This document shows, piece after piece, positions 53,348 to 62,456 of a stretch of 64,000 nucleotides of DNA. The translations under genes were made by a program, and so were the position numbers. Source of the DNA: Lachnospiraceae bacterium GAM79 (GTDB lineage: Bacteria > Bacillota > Clostridia > Lachnospirales > Lachnospiraceae); NCBI GenBank assembly GCA_020735665.1, contig CP085928.1, positions 1,590,501-1,654,500 on the forward strand, read 5' to 3'. Numbering within the stretch: the stretch's first letter is position 1; every line of letters begins with the position of its first letter. Under the pieces are notes generated by a model. It did not search any database and was not told the origin of the DNA. It saw only the letters and a list, made by a program, of their open reading frames with translations.

Positions 53348-55777
53348 TTAAGCTCTGAGTTCAATACCAAGCTTTCCTAATTCTTTTACAAGCTTCTCAA
53401 TGATCTTATCGACTTCTCCGGCCTCTAAGGTTCTGTCTTTTGCACGGAAAGTCATCGTGTAAGCAACAGACTTCTTACCGGCTGCGATCTGCTCGCCTTC
53501 ATATACATCAAAGAGCTTATAGCTTTCAAGCAGCTTGCCGCCACACTTCTTGATCAGTTCTTCTACCTGACCGACAAAGATGCTCTTATCCATAACCATA
53601 CTCAAGTCTCTGGTACTTCCAGGGAACTTTGCAATACCTTCATACTTGATATCAAAGGACGACAGTGCTACGACATTTGGCATATCGAGAACTGCTACAT
53701 ATACCTCACCCTTTAAGTTATAGTTATCACAGGTTTCCGGATGAAGCTGACCGAGATAACCAACAACGGTATCGTCCTTTACGATATTTGCCTGACGACC
53801 CGGATGCAAGAACGGATGCTCTGTTGTAGGAACATAGGTACAGATATTCTTCATACCAAGGTTATCGAATAACTCCTCGATCACACCCTTTAAGTTGAAG
53901 AAATCACCCTCGCCGTACATACCGATCGTGAGCTTCATACGTTCTTCCGGAAGCTCTGTCAGTGGAAGCTGCTTTGGAAGATATACATTTCCGAACTCGT
54001 ACAGACGTGCAACCTTATTCTTACGATTGAAGTTCGTTGCAAGAGAAGTCAGCATACCATTTAAGGATACCGTTCTCATGATACTGAAATCCTCTCCCAG
54101 CGGATTTGCGATCGTGATCGCCTTTCTGTAGACAGAATCAGCAGGAAGCAGTAATTTGTCAAATACCTTCGGGCTTTCAAATGAATAGCACATACCGCCG
54201 GAGAATCCGTTCCCTTCCAGAATGTTTCTTGCAATGTCATAGATTCTGTGGCTGTATGGCTTCTTACCTACGGTAGCTTCACCCTTTGGAAGTGACATCG
54301 GAATCTTATCATATCCATAGAAACGGGCAACTTCTTCTGCCAGATCTGCCATGCAGTTTAAATCCTGACGGAAGGTTGGAACAGTAAGTGTCTTTGCTGC
54401 TTCATCATATGTTAATTCCAGCTTGCCGAATATATCAAGCATAGTCTTTTCATCAATATCGGTACCAAGAAGCTTGTTGATCTTTTCAGGCTCAAATGGA
54501 AGCACTTTAGGCTGTACAGGATCCGGATATACATCAACCATACCGCCAACAACTTCACCTGCACCCATTTCTTCGATCAACTGGCATGCACGGTTGATTG
54601 CTTCTTCTGCAAGGTTTGGATCCAGTCCCTTTGTGAACTTGAATGCAGCATCCGTTGCAAGTCCGAGTCTTCTGGATGACAGACGGATATTGGTTCCGTC
54701 GAAGCATGCTGCTTCAAATAATAAGGTCCGGATATCATCTGTTACCATGGAGTTCTCACCACCCATGATACCTGCGATACCAACTTCTTTTTCTCCGTCA
54801 CAGATCATCAGGACATCCTTATCCAGCTTTCTCTCCTGACCATCGAGTGTCACAAATGTATCGCCATCCTTTGCACGTCTGACAATGATCTTATTTCCTG
54901 CGATCGTAGACAGATCATACGCATGCATTGGCTGTCCGTATTCTTCCATTACATAGTTTGTGATATCAACCAGATTGTTGATCGAACGGATTCCCTGTGA
55001 AGCAAGTCTCTCTCTCATCCATTTTGGTGATGGGCCAATCTTTAAGTTCTTTACAACTCTTGCGCAGTAACGCTTACACAGATCTGTGTCCTGTACTTCT
55101 ACAGATACATAGTTATTTACATCTTCGTCATTTCCTGTTTCCTTGATCACCGGTGGGTAGAACGGCTTGTCAAATGTAACAGCAGCCTCTCTTGCCATAC
55201 CGATCATGGAGAAGCAGTCTACACGGTTTGATGTGATCTCATATTCTACAACGACATCATCCAGACCCAGTGCCTTTACTGCATCGTCACCCGGCTTTAC
55301 ATCTGCTTCCGCAGGAAATACATAGACACCGTTTTCCGGTGCTTCCGGATACAGCTCTCTGGATGATCCCAGCTCCTCGATCGCACACATCATACCATAA
55401 GATGGCACACCACGAAGCTTGCCCTTCTTGATCTTGATTCCATCAGCAGGAAGCTCCCCGCCATCGTGTCCGCCTGCTACTTTACCACCGTCAAGTACGG
55501 TAGGAACCAGATCTCCTTCTTTTACATTTGGTGCTCCGGTTACGATCTGAAGCAGCTCATCTGCTCCGATATCGACCTGACATACAACCAGCTTGTCAGC
55601 ATCCGGATGCTTTTCTATCTTAACGATCTTACCAACTACGATCTTTTCAAGATTCTTGTCTTTTTTCTCAAAACCTTCTACATGTGAACCGGAAAGTGTC
55701 ATTGCATCGACAAATTCCTGTGCCTCTACATCAAGATCAGGCACATATACTTTTATCCATGAAAGTGGTGTATTCAT
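53348..55777 (-). CDS. pheT: phenylalanine-tRNA ligase beta subunit
   Basis: An 809-residue subunit of the (alpha-beta)2 enzyme. Domain order fits PheT: N-terminal MNTPLSWIKVYVPDLD, a tRNA-binding OB fold (about 40-150, VGKIVKIEKHPDADKLVVCQ), B3/B4 editing region, B5 (about 405-475), the catalytic-like core and a C-terminal FDX-ACB anticodon-binding domain (FPGSTRDLSMVMDKSIFVGQ and onward). Length is usual. It begins 25 bp after pheS. Charging Phe is essential. Confidence 0.96.
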   Translation of the reverse strand: MNTPLSWIKVYVPDLDVEAQEFVDAMTLSGSHVEGFEKKDKNLEKIVVGKIVKIEKHPDADKLVVCQVDIGADELLQIVTGAPNVKEGDLVPTVLDGGKVAGGHDGGELPADGIKIKKGKLRGVPSYGMMCAIEELGSSRELYPEAPENGVYVFPAEADVKPGDDAVKALGLDDVVVEYEITSNRVDCFSMIGMAREAAVTFDKPFYPPVIKETGNDEDVNNYVSVEVQDTDLCKRYCARVVKNLKIGPSPKWMRERLASQGIRSINNLVDITNYVMEEYGQPMHAYDLSTIAGNKIIVRRAKDGDTFVTLDGQERKLDKDVLMICDGEKEVGIAGIMGGENSMVTDDIRTLLFEAACFDGTNIRLSSRRLGLATDAAFKFTKGLDPNLAEEAINRACQLIEEMGAGEVVGGMVDVYPDPVQPKVLPFEPEKINKLLGTDIDEKTMLDIFGKLELTYDEAAKTLTVPTFRQDLNCMADLAEEVARFYGYDKIPMSLPKGEATVGKKPYSHRIYDIARNILEGNGFSGGMCYSFESPKVFDKLLLPADSVYRKAITIANPLGEDFSIMRTVSLNGMLTSLATNFNRKNKVARLYEFGNVYLPKQLPLTELPEERMKLTIGMYGEGDFFNLKGVIEELFDNLGMKNICTYVPTTEHPFLHPGRQANIVKDDTVVGYLGQLHPETCDNYNLKGEVYVAVLDMPNVVALSSFDIKYEGIAKFPGSTRDLSMVMDKSIFVGQVEELIKKCGGKLLESYKLFDVYEGEQIAAGKKSVAYTMTFRAKDRTLEAGEVDKIIEKLVKELGKLGIELRA

Positions 55778-55801
55778 TTTTCTATCTCCTTTTCCTGTTT
55801 T

Positions 55802-56821
55802 TTAGAACTGCTGTAAGAAACGTACATCGTTTTCGTAAAGAAGACGCATATCGTCGATTTCGTATTTTAACAGTGCTACACGCTCCAGACCGATACCAAA
55901 TGCAAATCCTGAATATTCCTCCGGATCAATGCCACAGTCATGAAGTACCTTTGGATGAACCATACCACAGCCAAGGATCTCGATCCAGCCGCTTCCCTTA
56001 CATACACGACAGCCCTTTCCGCCACATTTGAAACAGGTTACATCCATCTCTGCTGATGGCTCTGTGAATGGGAAATGATGTGGACGGAACTTAACCTTTG
56101 TGTTTTCACCGAAGAATTCCTTTGCCCACTGCTGTAAGGTTCCCTTTAAGTCAGCCATCGTAATGTTCTTATCGATAACCAGACCTTCTACCTGATGGAA
56201 GGATGGTGAATGTGTTGCATCTACTTCATCAGCTCTGAATACTCGTCCCGGTGAAAGAATACGGATCGGAAGGTTGCCCTTCTCCATGATTCTTGCCTGT
56301 ACCGGAGATGTCTGTGTACGGAGCAGGATATCCTTTGTGATATAGAAGGTATCCTGTTCATCCTTTGCAGGATGATTTGCAGGGATATTTAATAATTCGA
56401 AATTATATCTATCATATTCAACTTCAGGGCCTTCTACGATCTCATAGCCCATACCGATGAATACACGTTCCAGATCTTCAAGAGCGATCTGATTCGGATG
56501 TCTGTGTCCATCGATCTTCTTGATTCCCGGAAGGGTAACGTCGATCGTTTCGCGCTTCATCTTCTCTGCACGAAGTGACTGATTGATCTTCTTTGACTTT
56601 TCCTCTAAGGCTGTCTCAATCGCCTGTCTTGCTTCATTTACCATCTGTCCAACCTTTGGTCGATCTTCAGGTGCTACATCTTTCATACCCTTTAATACCT
56701 GGGTCAGTTCACCTTTCTTTCCGAGTACAGATACTTTTACATCATTTAAGGATGTCAGTACATCTGCTTCATTGATCTTGGCAAGTGCTGCTGCTTTGAT
56801 TGCCTCTAATCTGTCTTTCAT
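55802..56821 (-). CDS. pheS: phenylalanine-tRNA ligase alpha subunit
   Basis: A 339-residue class II synthetase subunit with the catalytic site. After the N-terminal coiled coil it has GKKGELTQVLKGM, HPNQIALEDLERVFIGMGYE, motif 2 region RVFRADEVDATHSPSFHQVEG, PFTEPSAEMDV, and motif 3 GFAFGIGLERVALLKYEID. Ala or Ser after the SPSF residue, tied to specificity, is not evaluated. AAGGAG lies 6 bases from the ATG. Transcription is controlled by the T-box just upstream. Confidence 0.97.
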   Translation of the reverse strand: MKDRLEAIKAAALAKINEADVLTSLNDVKVSVLGKKGELTQVLKGMKDVAPEDRPKVGQMVNEARQAIETALEEKSKKINQSLRAEKMKRETIDVTLPGIKKIDGHRHPNQIALEDLERVFIGMGYEIVEGPEVEYDRYNFELLNIPANHPAKDEQDTFYITKDILLRTQTSPVQARIMEKGNLPIRILSPGRVFRADEVDATHSPSFHQVEGLVIDKNITMADLKGTLQQWAKEFFGENTKVKFRPHHFPFTEPSAEMDVTCFKCGGKGCRVCKGSGWIEILGCGMVHPKVLHDCGIDPEEYSGFAFGIGLERVALLKYEIDDMRLLYENDVRFLQQF

Positions 56822-56857
56822 CTTTCATTCTCCTTAAATTAAAATAAATTAAAAATA

Positions 56858-57158
56858 AAAAAAGCCCCAGTCCACAAAGGGACGGAGCAACCGCGATACC
56901 ACCCTGATTCTGACACCCGGTCTTCCCGGAACTGCCAGCACTCATTCTATGTTATAACGGTCATAACCCGTTATCTCCTACGCTTCCTTTTAAGGAATCC
57001 TCAGAGATAAAACTCGGATGTGAAATTAAATGAAATATGGTGCTCGACCAGGCTTCCAGCCGATGACCCGGTCTCTCTGTCAGACATATCCCATCTTTTG
57101 CATCTTCAACGTCTTCTCTTCCATCCGCTTATAGTCAGGATGGTTAAAACTATACTTA
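56858..57158 (-). ncRNA. T-box riboswitch for pheST (specifier UUC, Phe)
   Basis: Minus strand. The conserved AGGGTGGTATCGCGG-type T-box lies at 56890-56905 and ends next to a terminator stem (GCTCCGTCC with GGACTGGGGC) and T7 (56858-56890). Stem I has GCGGATG/CATCCGAG at its base and an AGAGACCGGGT-like distal segment. Next to the basal helix the specifier loop shows TTC (57022-57024), a Phe codon, matching pheS-pheT below. Uncharged tRNA-Phe would stabilise the antiterminator and allow expression. Confidence 0.9.
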
Positions 57159-57186
57159 AATATAGCACATTTTTAATATGTGTCAA
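57159..57186 (-). promoter_or_regulatory. pheST promoter
   Basis: Minus strand TTGACA (57181-57186), 16 bp, TATATT (57159-57164). The -35 overlaps the last codons of the upstream pilin gene. Confidence 0.8.
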
Positions 57187-57731
57187 TAACTTTCTTCAAC
57201 GACCCATTCATTATCTGTTACAGAAAATGTAAGCTTCGCTCTCAGATTTCCTTTGTCGTCTGATAACATGATAACCGACTGTACACCTGTATCCGGGTCG
57301 GATGCAACGGCACCGCCGTTTTCTGAAAGCGCGATCTGAAGCGGAACTCCCTGATTATAGAGTGTAATACTTCCCATTCCAAGCGATGTAAACATCTGTT
57401 TAAAATACTTCGCCTTATCTGCCGCAGGCATATCTACGAAGTTGCCGGCATTATCCTTACAGATGATCGTCCCTGTACCGGAGCCGTCATCCGTCGAACC
57501 GGAATATGTGACAGCACGAACGGCATACCCTGCTTCATTTGCTTCGATCGCCATATTTACAACTGCCTTTTGCAGCTCGGATGCCGTATCCAGATATACC
57601 TGTAATCTGGATTTCTTGATATATTTAATAAGCGCCGGAGCAAGTGCTCCTGCAAGAATAGCCATGATCGCAATTACAATGATCAGTTCAACCAGTGAAA
57701 AGCCTTCATTTTGTAAGAATCTTTTTTTCAT
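57183..57731 (-). CDS. type IV pilin-like protein (prepilin N-terminal methylation motif)
   Basis: A 182-residue protein with a short basic leader, MKKRFLQNEG, then FSLVELIIVIAIMAILAGAL: the classic prepilin peptidase site with Glu5 of the mature pilin and a hydrophobic helix. The rest is a small globular domain with few Cys (one visible in GTIICKDN) and no known class marker. ATG 57731 follows GAGGAG. No prepilin peptidase, assembly ATPase or other pilin is near, so it depends on machinery elsewhere. Its stop overlaps the pheST -35. Confidence 0.85.
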   Translation of the reverse strand: MKKRFLQNEGFSLVELIIVIAIMAILAGALAPALIKYIKKSRLQVYLDTASELQKAVVNMAIEANEAGYAVRAVTYSGSTDDGSGTGTIICKDNAGNFVDMPAADKAKYFKQMFTSLGMGSITLYNQGVPLQIALSENGGAVASDPDTGVQSVIMLSDDKGNLRAKLTFSVTDNEWVVEESY

Positions 57732-57817
57732 TTTTTCTCCTCTCATCGAATTCAAATTCCCCATTCATTTATACGCTTAGTATATTTCTCTCATCCATAT
57801 TTTTCAATATTTTTCTG

Positions 57818-58741
57818 CTATTTTTTTTCTTTTCCCGAGAATTTTTTCTGAATCTGATCCCTGAGCTTAATAAAAATATCCCGTATACTATCCCTGAAGA
57901 ACAGATTTAATTCAGCACCCAGCAGCAGGATATACATACATATATATAACCAGAGCATAGCGATTACCATACTTCCAAGGTTCCCATACATATAAGTATT
58001 GATTCCAAAATAAGTAAGATAGGAAGAAAACGCTGCTGATAACAGAACCCAGCATACGGTTGTAAATACCGCCCCCGGTATTGCTGTCTTAAGGCGCAGG
58101 TGATTATCCGGCAAACGACAGTATATCAGCAGAATAACGGCAAATACCAATACCGGTGCGGTTAACAGTCTCGAATAGAAAAATACCTTTTCTGAATAAT
58201 CCACCCAGTTCGTCTTTGCCAGTATATCTTCCATGATCGTATTTCCCAGAACATATACACCTGCCAGTGCGATCAGCATAACGCAGAAAATTAACGTATA
58301 TAATGCATTTGTCAGTCTTCTTAATATATAATTCTTAGTATCCTTTGTCCGATCCATAAAATTGAGTCCCCGTTCGATCGCCATCGTTCCCTTTGCTGCC
58401 GACCAGATTGCTACAATCGCTGATATGATCATTGTCATCCCAACCTGAGCACTATAGATCTCATCCACCATATAGCTGAGCATATTCGCCATATCACCGG
58501 GAATGATTTCTTCTATCAATGCCACAAATTCTGCCTGAGTCACCGGCAAAAATCGTATACCGATCAGGAGCATCATGGCAAATGGGAAAAATGAAAGCAG
58601 TAAAAAGAAAGCTGCCTGTGCCGCAAACGCAGACAACTGATTGTCTTTGTTAATTCCCATCACTCCCTGAACCATCCGGACAATAGCAATATTCTGAACT
58701 CTGTCTATCACCCCTGTGACCTTATTCCTGTATTTTTTCAT
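57818..58741 (-). CDS. YihY/BrkB-family membrane protein
   Basis: A 307-residue protein with six hydrophobic helices: AFAAQAAFFLLLSFFPFAMM (family marker), MTMIISAIVAIWSAAKG, then four more to LYICMYILLLGAELNL. The family was once called RNase BN in error; its function is unresolved, with export or envelope roles suggested. It starts inside the 3' end of the SpoIID-like gene (20-bp overlap), so the two are translationally coupled and probably act in the same envelope context. Confidence 0.88.
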   Translation of the reverse strand: MKKYRNKVTGVIDRVQNIAIVRMVQGVMGINKDNQLSAFAAQAAFFLLLSFFPFAMMLLIGIRFLPVTQAEFVALIEEIIPGDMANMLSYMVDEIYSAQVGMTMIISAIVAIWSAAKGTMAIERGLNFMDRTKDTKNYILRRLTNALYTLIFCVMLIALAGVYVLGNTIMEDILAKTNWVDYSEKVFFYSRLLTAPVLVFAVILLIYCRLPDNHLRLKTAIPGAVFTTVCWVLLSAAFSSYLTYFGINTYMYGNLGSMVIAMLWLYICMYILLLGAELNLFFRDSIRDIFIKLRDQIQKKFSGKEKK

Positions 58742-60368
58742 CTGTTACAAATCCTGTCTCATTTATTTTTTTTATTTCTGCTCCATAAAAATAATGCAGC
58801 AGAATCTTCTCATATTTATAGCCCTTTTTCGCAAGATCGTTTGCTCCGTTCTGGCTCATTCCGACACCATGGCCAAAACCGCCGCCATATAGATGATACG
58901 CCCCTTCTTTGTCCTTTTCGATATAAAAGTATGCACTTGGCAACAACGACCATCCGCTCACTCTGCTCTCATCCTGTTTTACAATTTCGACTTCAAACGG
59001 ATATAATACCTGCCGGATCGCCATCTGGCCATCAACCTTTACAGCACCCTGTTTTCCGTATATTACCATACTTTGTGCGATTCCGCTATTTCCTCTTTCT
59101 GTTATTATGATATTTTTTATCGTCCCAAGAATCTCTTCTGCTTCCTGCCCCGCAAATTCGGTTATTGCATCCGATTCATTCCCCTCTTTATCATAAAAAG
59201 TAAGACAACCGGCAGCCACCTGCGAAAGCCCCTGTGACACAGCCGACTGCATCTGCTCTTTACTATAGTCTATCGACCAGCGATACATCGGTTCTTCTTT
59301 TTCAATACTATTCACATATATCTTCTTATCTATAAAATCACGAAAAACCTCCTCTGTAGACAGTCTTCCATCCCCGATCTGAAAATATCCATGATCAAGC
59401 ATAACAGGTGTACTATTTAGCTTTGCTTCGGTCTCTGCATAAGTCTCCAACTGATCGTTCAGATATGACAATTTATCTCCTCCCCATACATCATCATTTC
59501 TGCATGTGGTTCCGCATGAAGTAGAAAAAAAATATGCCTGTACCATATCTCCATCGCAAGTGAGCACTTCACCTGCAGTCTCCTGTACCGCCTCTATCGT
59601 TTCCGGTGTTTCAAATATATTGTTGTATACCTGACAGGCTGTCGTATCATCAAGATCGGCACCATACTTTTCATATGCATGATCTCGGATTCTGTTTACC
59701 GCATAACTTCTGGCACAGATTGCCTGTGCCTTTAATGCCTCCTTCTCATAGGAAGATGGCATCTCACTGGATACAACCGCATACAGGTATTCTTCCAGAT
59801 CAATCTCATTTGTAACGATATACCCTTCCTTTTTCTGTATGTGTATAGTTCCGTGATAGGATGGCGTTCCGTCTGATTTTTCAAAATTTTTAAGTACGAT
59901 CCGGTCAGAAGCGGTCTCAGGCTCCACCGTGATATAATCAAATGTATTCTCCTCAGCAAATGCCGCTACATCAAATACATCATTTCTCTTATACGAGATG
60001 GTCTTCTTTCCGTCCACATTTACATTATATGTTCCGGCACAACTGATGCTCACCGTATCCTGTAGATAGACTCCATGATTCGACAACAGTACCTTCACCT
60101 GTTCCGGCACCACAGGTTTTATTTCTGCTTCTTTTTTCTCATCCTGTCCGTTCTTCTTTTTTGTATCTGTCTCTTTGCTTTTTTTATCCGCATGCTCTGC
60201 CGCCGTCTGCGTACGTTCTCTTATATTCGAAAATATACTGATATCCGCCCGTGAAAAAATATCATCCACATCCGTTTTCTCGCTTACTGCCATCTTTGCC
60301 GCATACAGGGTACCCACAACCAACAGACATGTTATGCATAATGTAATAAATTTGATTAATTTTTTCAT
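58722..60368 (-). CDS. SpoIID/LytB-domain protein
   Basis: A 548-residue protein with an N-terminal anchor (FITLCITCLLVVGTLYAAK, about 6-25), a Lys/Glu/Asp-rich linker, and a SpoIID domain. The key catalytic motif is AVVSSEMPSSYEKEALKAQA (Glu in SSEMP, near residue 204) with YFFSTSCGTTC, and the C-terminal GGGFGHGVGMSQNGA. SpoIID enzymes are lytic transglycosylases that process peptidoglycan in engulfment; non-sporulation homologues also exist. GGAG lies 5 bases from ATG. Upstream is the terminator of a 6S-like RNA. Confidence 0.88.
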   Translation of the reverse strand: MKKLIKFITLCITCLLVVGTLYAAKMAVSEKTDVDDIFSRADISIFSNIRERTQTAAEHADKKSKETDTKKKNGQDEKKEAEIKPVVPEQVKVLLSNHGVYLQDTVSISCAGTYNVNVDGKKTISYKRNDVFDVAAFAEENTFDYITVEPETASDRIVLKNFEKSDGTPSYHGTIHIQKKEGYIVTNEIDLEEYLYAVVSSEMPSSYEKEALKAQAICARSYAVNRIRDHAYEKYGADLDDTTACQVYNNIFETPETIEAVQETAGEVLTCDGDMVQAYFFSTSCGTTCRNDDVWGGDKLSYLNDQLETYAETEAKLNSTPVMLDHGYFQIGDGRLSTEEVFRDFIDKKIYVNSIEKEEPMYRWSIDYSKEQMQSAVSQGLSQVAAGCLTFYDKEGNESDAITEFAGQEAEEILGTIKNIIITERGNSGIAQSMVIYGKQGAVKVDGQMAIRQVLYPFEVEIVKQDESRVSGWSLLPSAYFYIEKDKEGAYHLYGGGFGHGVGMSQNGANDLAKKGYKYEKILLHYFYGAEIKKINETGFVTDEKIQE

Positions 60369-60402
60369 ATATTCTCCATTTTTCGGGTATACTTTAACAC
60401 AG

Positions 60403-60617
60403 AAAAAGCAGCATCTTAGATGCTGCTCTTTATCTTTCGTATAAAACTGAAATGCGTTCCTGCATTTTGAGTCCTAGCCAATGCTAGGTGGGCAACCGCA
60501 ACTGAATCTCTGTCTTCCACGTATTAAAGAGGCATGACATCACAAGCAGCAATATAGGAATCCCTTTTATTCAAATGTAGGTTCAAAATCGCAAGAAGCT
60601 TAGTACATCTCAGCTTT
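60403..60617 (-). ncRNA. ssrS: 6S RNA-like stable ncRNA
   Basis: Read on the minus strand, it is framed by a near-consensus promoter and a strong terminator, with a predicted length of about 215 nt. The ends pair (AGCTGAGATG with CATTTCAGTT), then TTCTTGC with GCAGGAA and ATTTTGA with TCAAAAT, giving a long rod. A 3' hairpin CTAGC-ATTG-GCTAG lies in what would be the central bubble. Rod shape, bubble and size fit 6S RNA, which binds RNA polymerase. The segment GCGGTTGCCCACC is also suggestive. Without a covariance-model search the family name is provisional. Confidence 0.65.
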
Positions 60618-60623
60618 AACGTA

Positions 60624-60652
60624 ATTATACTATAGGCCTTTTTTACATGCAA
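60624..60652 (-). promoter_or_regulatory. promoter of the 6S-like RNA
   Basis: Minus strand TTGCAT (60647-60652), 17 bp, TATAAT (60624-60629). Initiation expected near 60617. Confidence 0.8.
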
Positions 60653-60797
60653 TACCTAAAATTTGAATAATGGTTTCTTTTTTTCAGTCAGAAGAATTGA
60701 AAAAACCTTTATCCCTGTAGTATAATGCATCTAAGTATGAAAATTTCTACTGTTTTTTACAAGGCAGGGATTAATAAAATATGGCAGGTAAACCGAT

Positions 60798-61418
60798 ATG
60801 AGTAAAACAATATTGACAATTATATTTGGCATCCTATTGCTTCTGGTTTTTATTTTTCTGATTATCTGGACAATCAGCTCTTCCGGGAAAAAGGTATCAA
60901 CGACACGCAGCAAACGATCTGCCGCCGCCAAACGGAATCTTGAAAATGATCTTTTTGACGAAATTGATGATATTGACGAAAGCATGGGATACTGGTACAA
61001 CAAAGAAGATATGGCCGATGCCGATGAGATCATGAAAATCCGGTATCAACACTATTTCAACAAATTAGATGAATGTATTCGTGATCTGGTTATCGAGATG
61101 TACGACTGCGGTCTTGTGCGAACAGAGGAACTATATTCCATCGCCTATGGTCAGGATGCTCTGACTCCCGATTCCGTTGTTTACCGGATCTCGGATGATT
61201 CCGGCGAAGACGAAGCCAACGTCCATGCATCCCTCTCTCTCCCACCGGTTTCTGATGAAGCTCAGCGTAAAATATATGAAAAATGGAGCGGATATGTAAA
61301 TGAACTTCTGGAAACGGTAGATATAGAGACCTCCGATGACAACAAAAAAGCAATCATTGACGGACTGATGACCTACGGAAGAAAGAATCTCCGCACACTG
61401 CTTTACAGTCCGGAATAA
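60798..61418 (+). CDS. membrane-anchored protein of unknown function
   Basis: A 206-residue protein with one N-terminal transmembrane helix (about 5-27, ILTIIFGILLLLVFIFLII), a basic patch (KKVSTTRSKRSAAAKR), then a soluble acidic domain with two conserved-looking parts: YQHYFNKLDECIRDLVIEMY and DNKKAIIDGLMTYGRKNLRT. I recognise no family. The ribosome site is weak (GGCAGGT). It is the first of three plus-strand genes, with 40-bp and 44-bp gaps, so these may form a unit with the DUF2156 gene and the kinase. Confidence 0.7.
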   Translation: MSKTILTIIFGILLLLVFIFLIIWTISSSGKKVSTTRSKRSAAAKRNLENDLFDEIDDIDESMGYWYNKEDMADADEIMKIRYQHYFNKLDECIRDLVIEMYDCGLVRTEELYSIAYGQDALTPDSVVYRISDDSGEDEANVHASLSLPPVSDEAQRKIYEKWSGYVNELLETVDIETSDDNKKAIIDGLMTYGRKNLRTLLYSPE

Positions 61419-61458
61419 AATTAATCAGAATTATAAATCATTAGAAAGATATATAAAA

Positions 61459-62412
61459 ATGGAACTTATTAAACCAAATTTATCGCAACTTGATATTTTA
61501 AACCGCTATTTGAAAGGAAGCAGCATTAAAGATTGCGGCTTCTGTACCGGCAATGCAATTCTATGGGCAGAAGAATACCATGTCTCTTATGTAATTCTTT
61601 CAGAAATGCTTGTTTTTATAGCTGAAGAAGATGGCAAACCTTCTTCTTTTACCTTTCCGATCGGCATTGGTACAGATTTTATAAAAGATATACAGAACCC
61701 GGATTATCTGCTGAATGCGCGTTCTGTATTTGATGAAGTCTGTACCTATTTTCATGCTCAGGGTGTTACACCATGTGTACACTGTGCTACACCGGAAATC
61801 TATGAAATTATCACAGGCTGGTATGGAAAGGAATTCCCTTACACACTGGATCCCGGTGATTTTGACTATATCTATACGGTAGAAAAGCTCACATATCTCC
61901 GTGGCAAAAAGCTGCACGGCAAACGTAATCATATCAATAATTTCATGCGTAATTACCCGGACTATGAATATTACACGATCACGGACGAACACATAGATGC
62001 ATGTCTTGCGATCGCCAGATATTGGGTGGAAAAACACGATGTCCTACAGCCTGAGCTTGCCGAAGAACATGCTTATGAATATAATATTATCCGAAAAGCC
62101 CTGTCAAACAGGAGAAAAATGCAGATGACAGGCGGAATCATATACGTCAATCACATTCCTTCTGCATTCACACTGGGCGAGCCCTTGACCAATGATACTT
62201 TTGATGTACATTTTGAGAAAGCGGACGACAGCATTGACGGCATCTATCCTATGATCAACAAAACATTTGTTGCAAACGAACTTCAAAATTACACATATGT
62301 AAACAGAGAAGAGGATCTGGGACTTCCCGGGCTTCGCAAATCCAAAATGTCTTATGTTCCTGACATTTTATACAAAAAAGGAATCATTACCCTAACCGGT
62401 CTCTATGATTAG
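61459..62412 (+). CDS. DUF2156 (GNAT-like, phosphatidylglycerol lysyltransferase C-domain) protein
   Basis: A 317-residue soluble protein with two tandem GNAT-like halves. Seen are NAILWAEEYHVSYVI, the segment KKLHGKRNHINNFMRNYPDY (typical of DUF2156), a GGIIYVNHIPSAFTLGE strand-helix, and the C-terminal VNREEDLGLPGLRKSKMSY (nearly invariant in the family). Related domains in MprF transfer aminoacyl groups to lipids; stand-alone members are of unknown substrate. The ribosome site is poor. Confidence 0.88.
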   Translation: MELIKPNLSQLDILNRYLKGSSIKDCGFCTGNAILWAEEYHVSYVILSEMLVFIAEEDGKPSSFTFPIGIGTDFIKDIQNPDYLLNARSVFDEVCTYFHAQGVTPCVHCATPEIYEIITGWYGKEFPYTLDPGDFDYIYTVEKLTYLRGKKLHGKRNHINNFMRNYPDYEYYTITDEHIDACLAIARYWVEKHDVLQPELAEEHAYEYNIIRKALSNRRKMQMTGGIIYVNHIPSAFTLGEPLTNDTFDVHFEKADDSIDGIYPMINKTFVANELQNYTYVNREEDLGLPGLRKSKMSYVPDILYKKGIITLTGLYD

Positions 62413-62456
62413 AAAACGGTTTTTAATTTTATTACACAAAAGAATGGAGAATCAAA

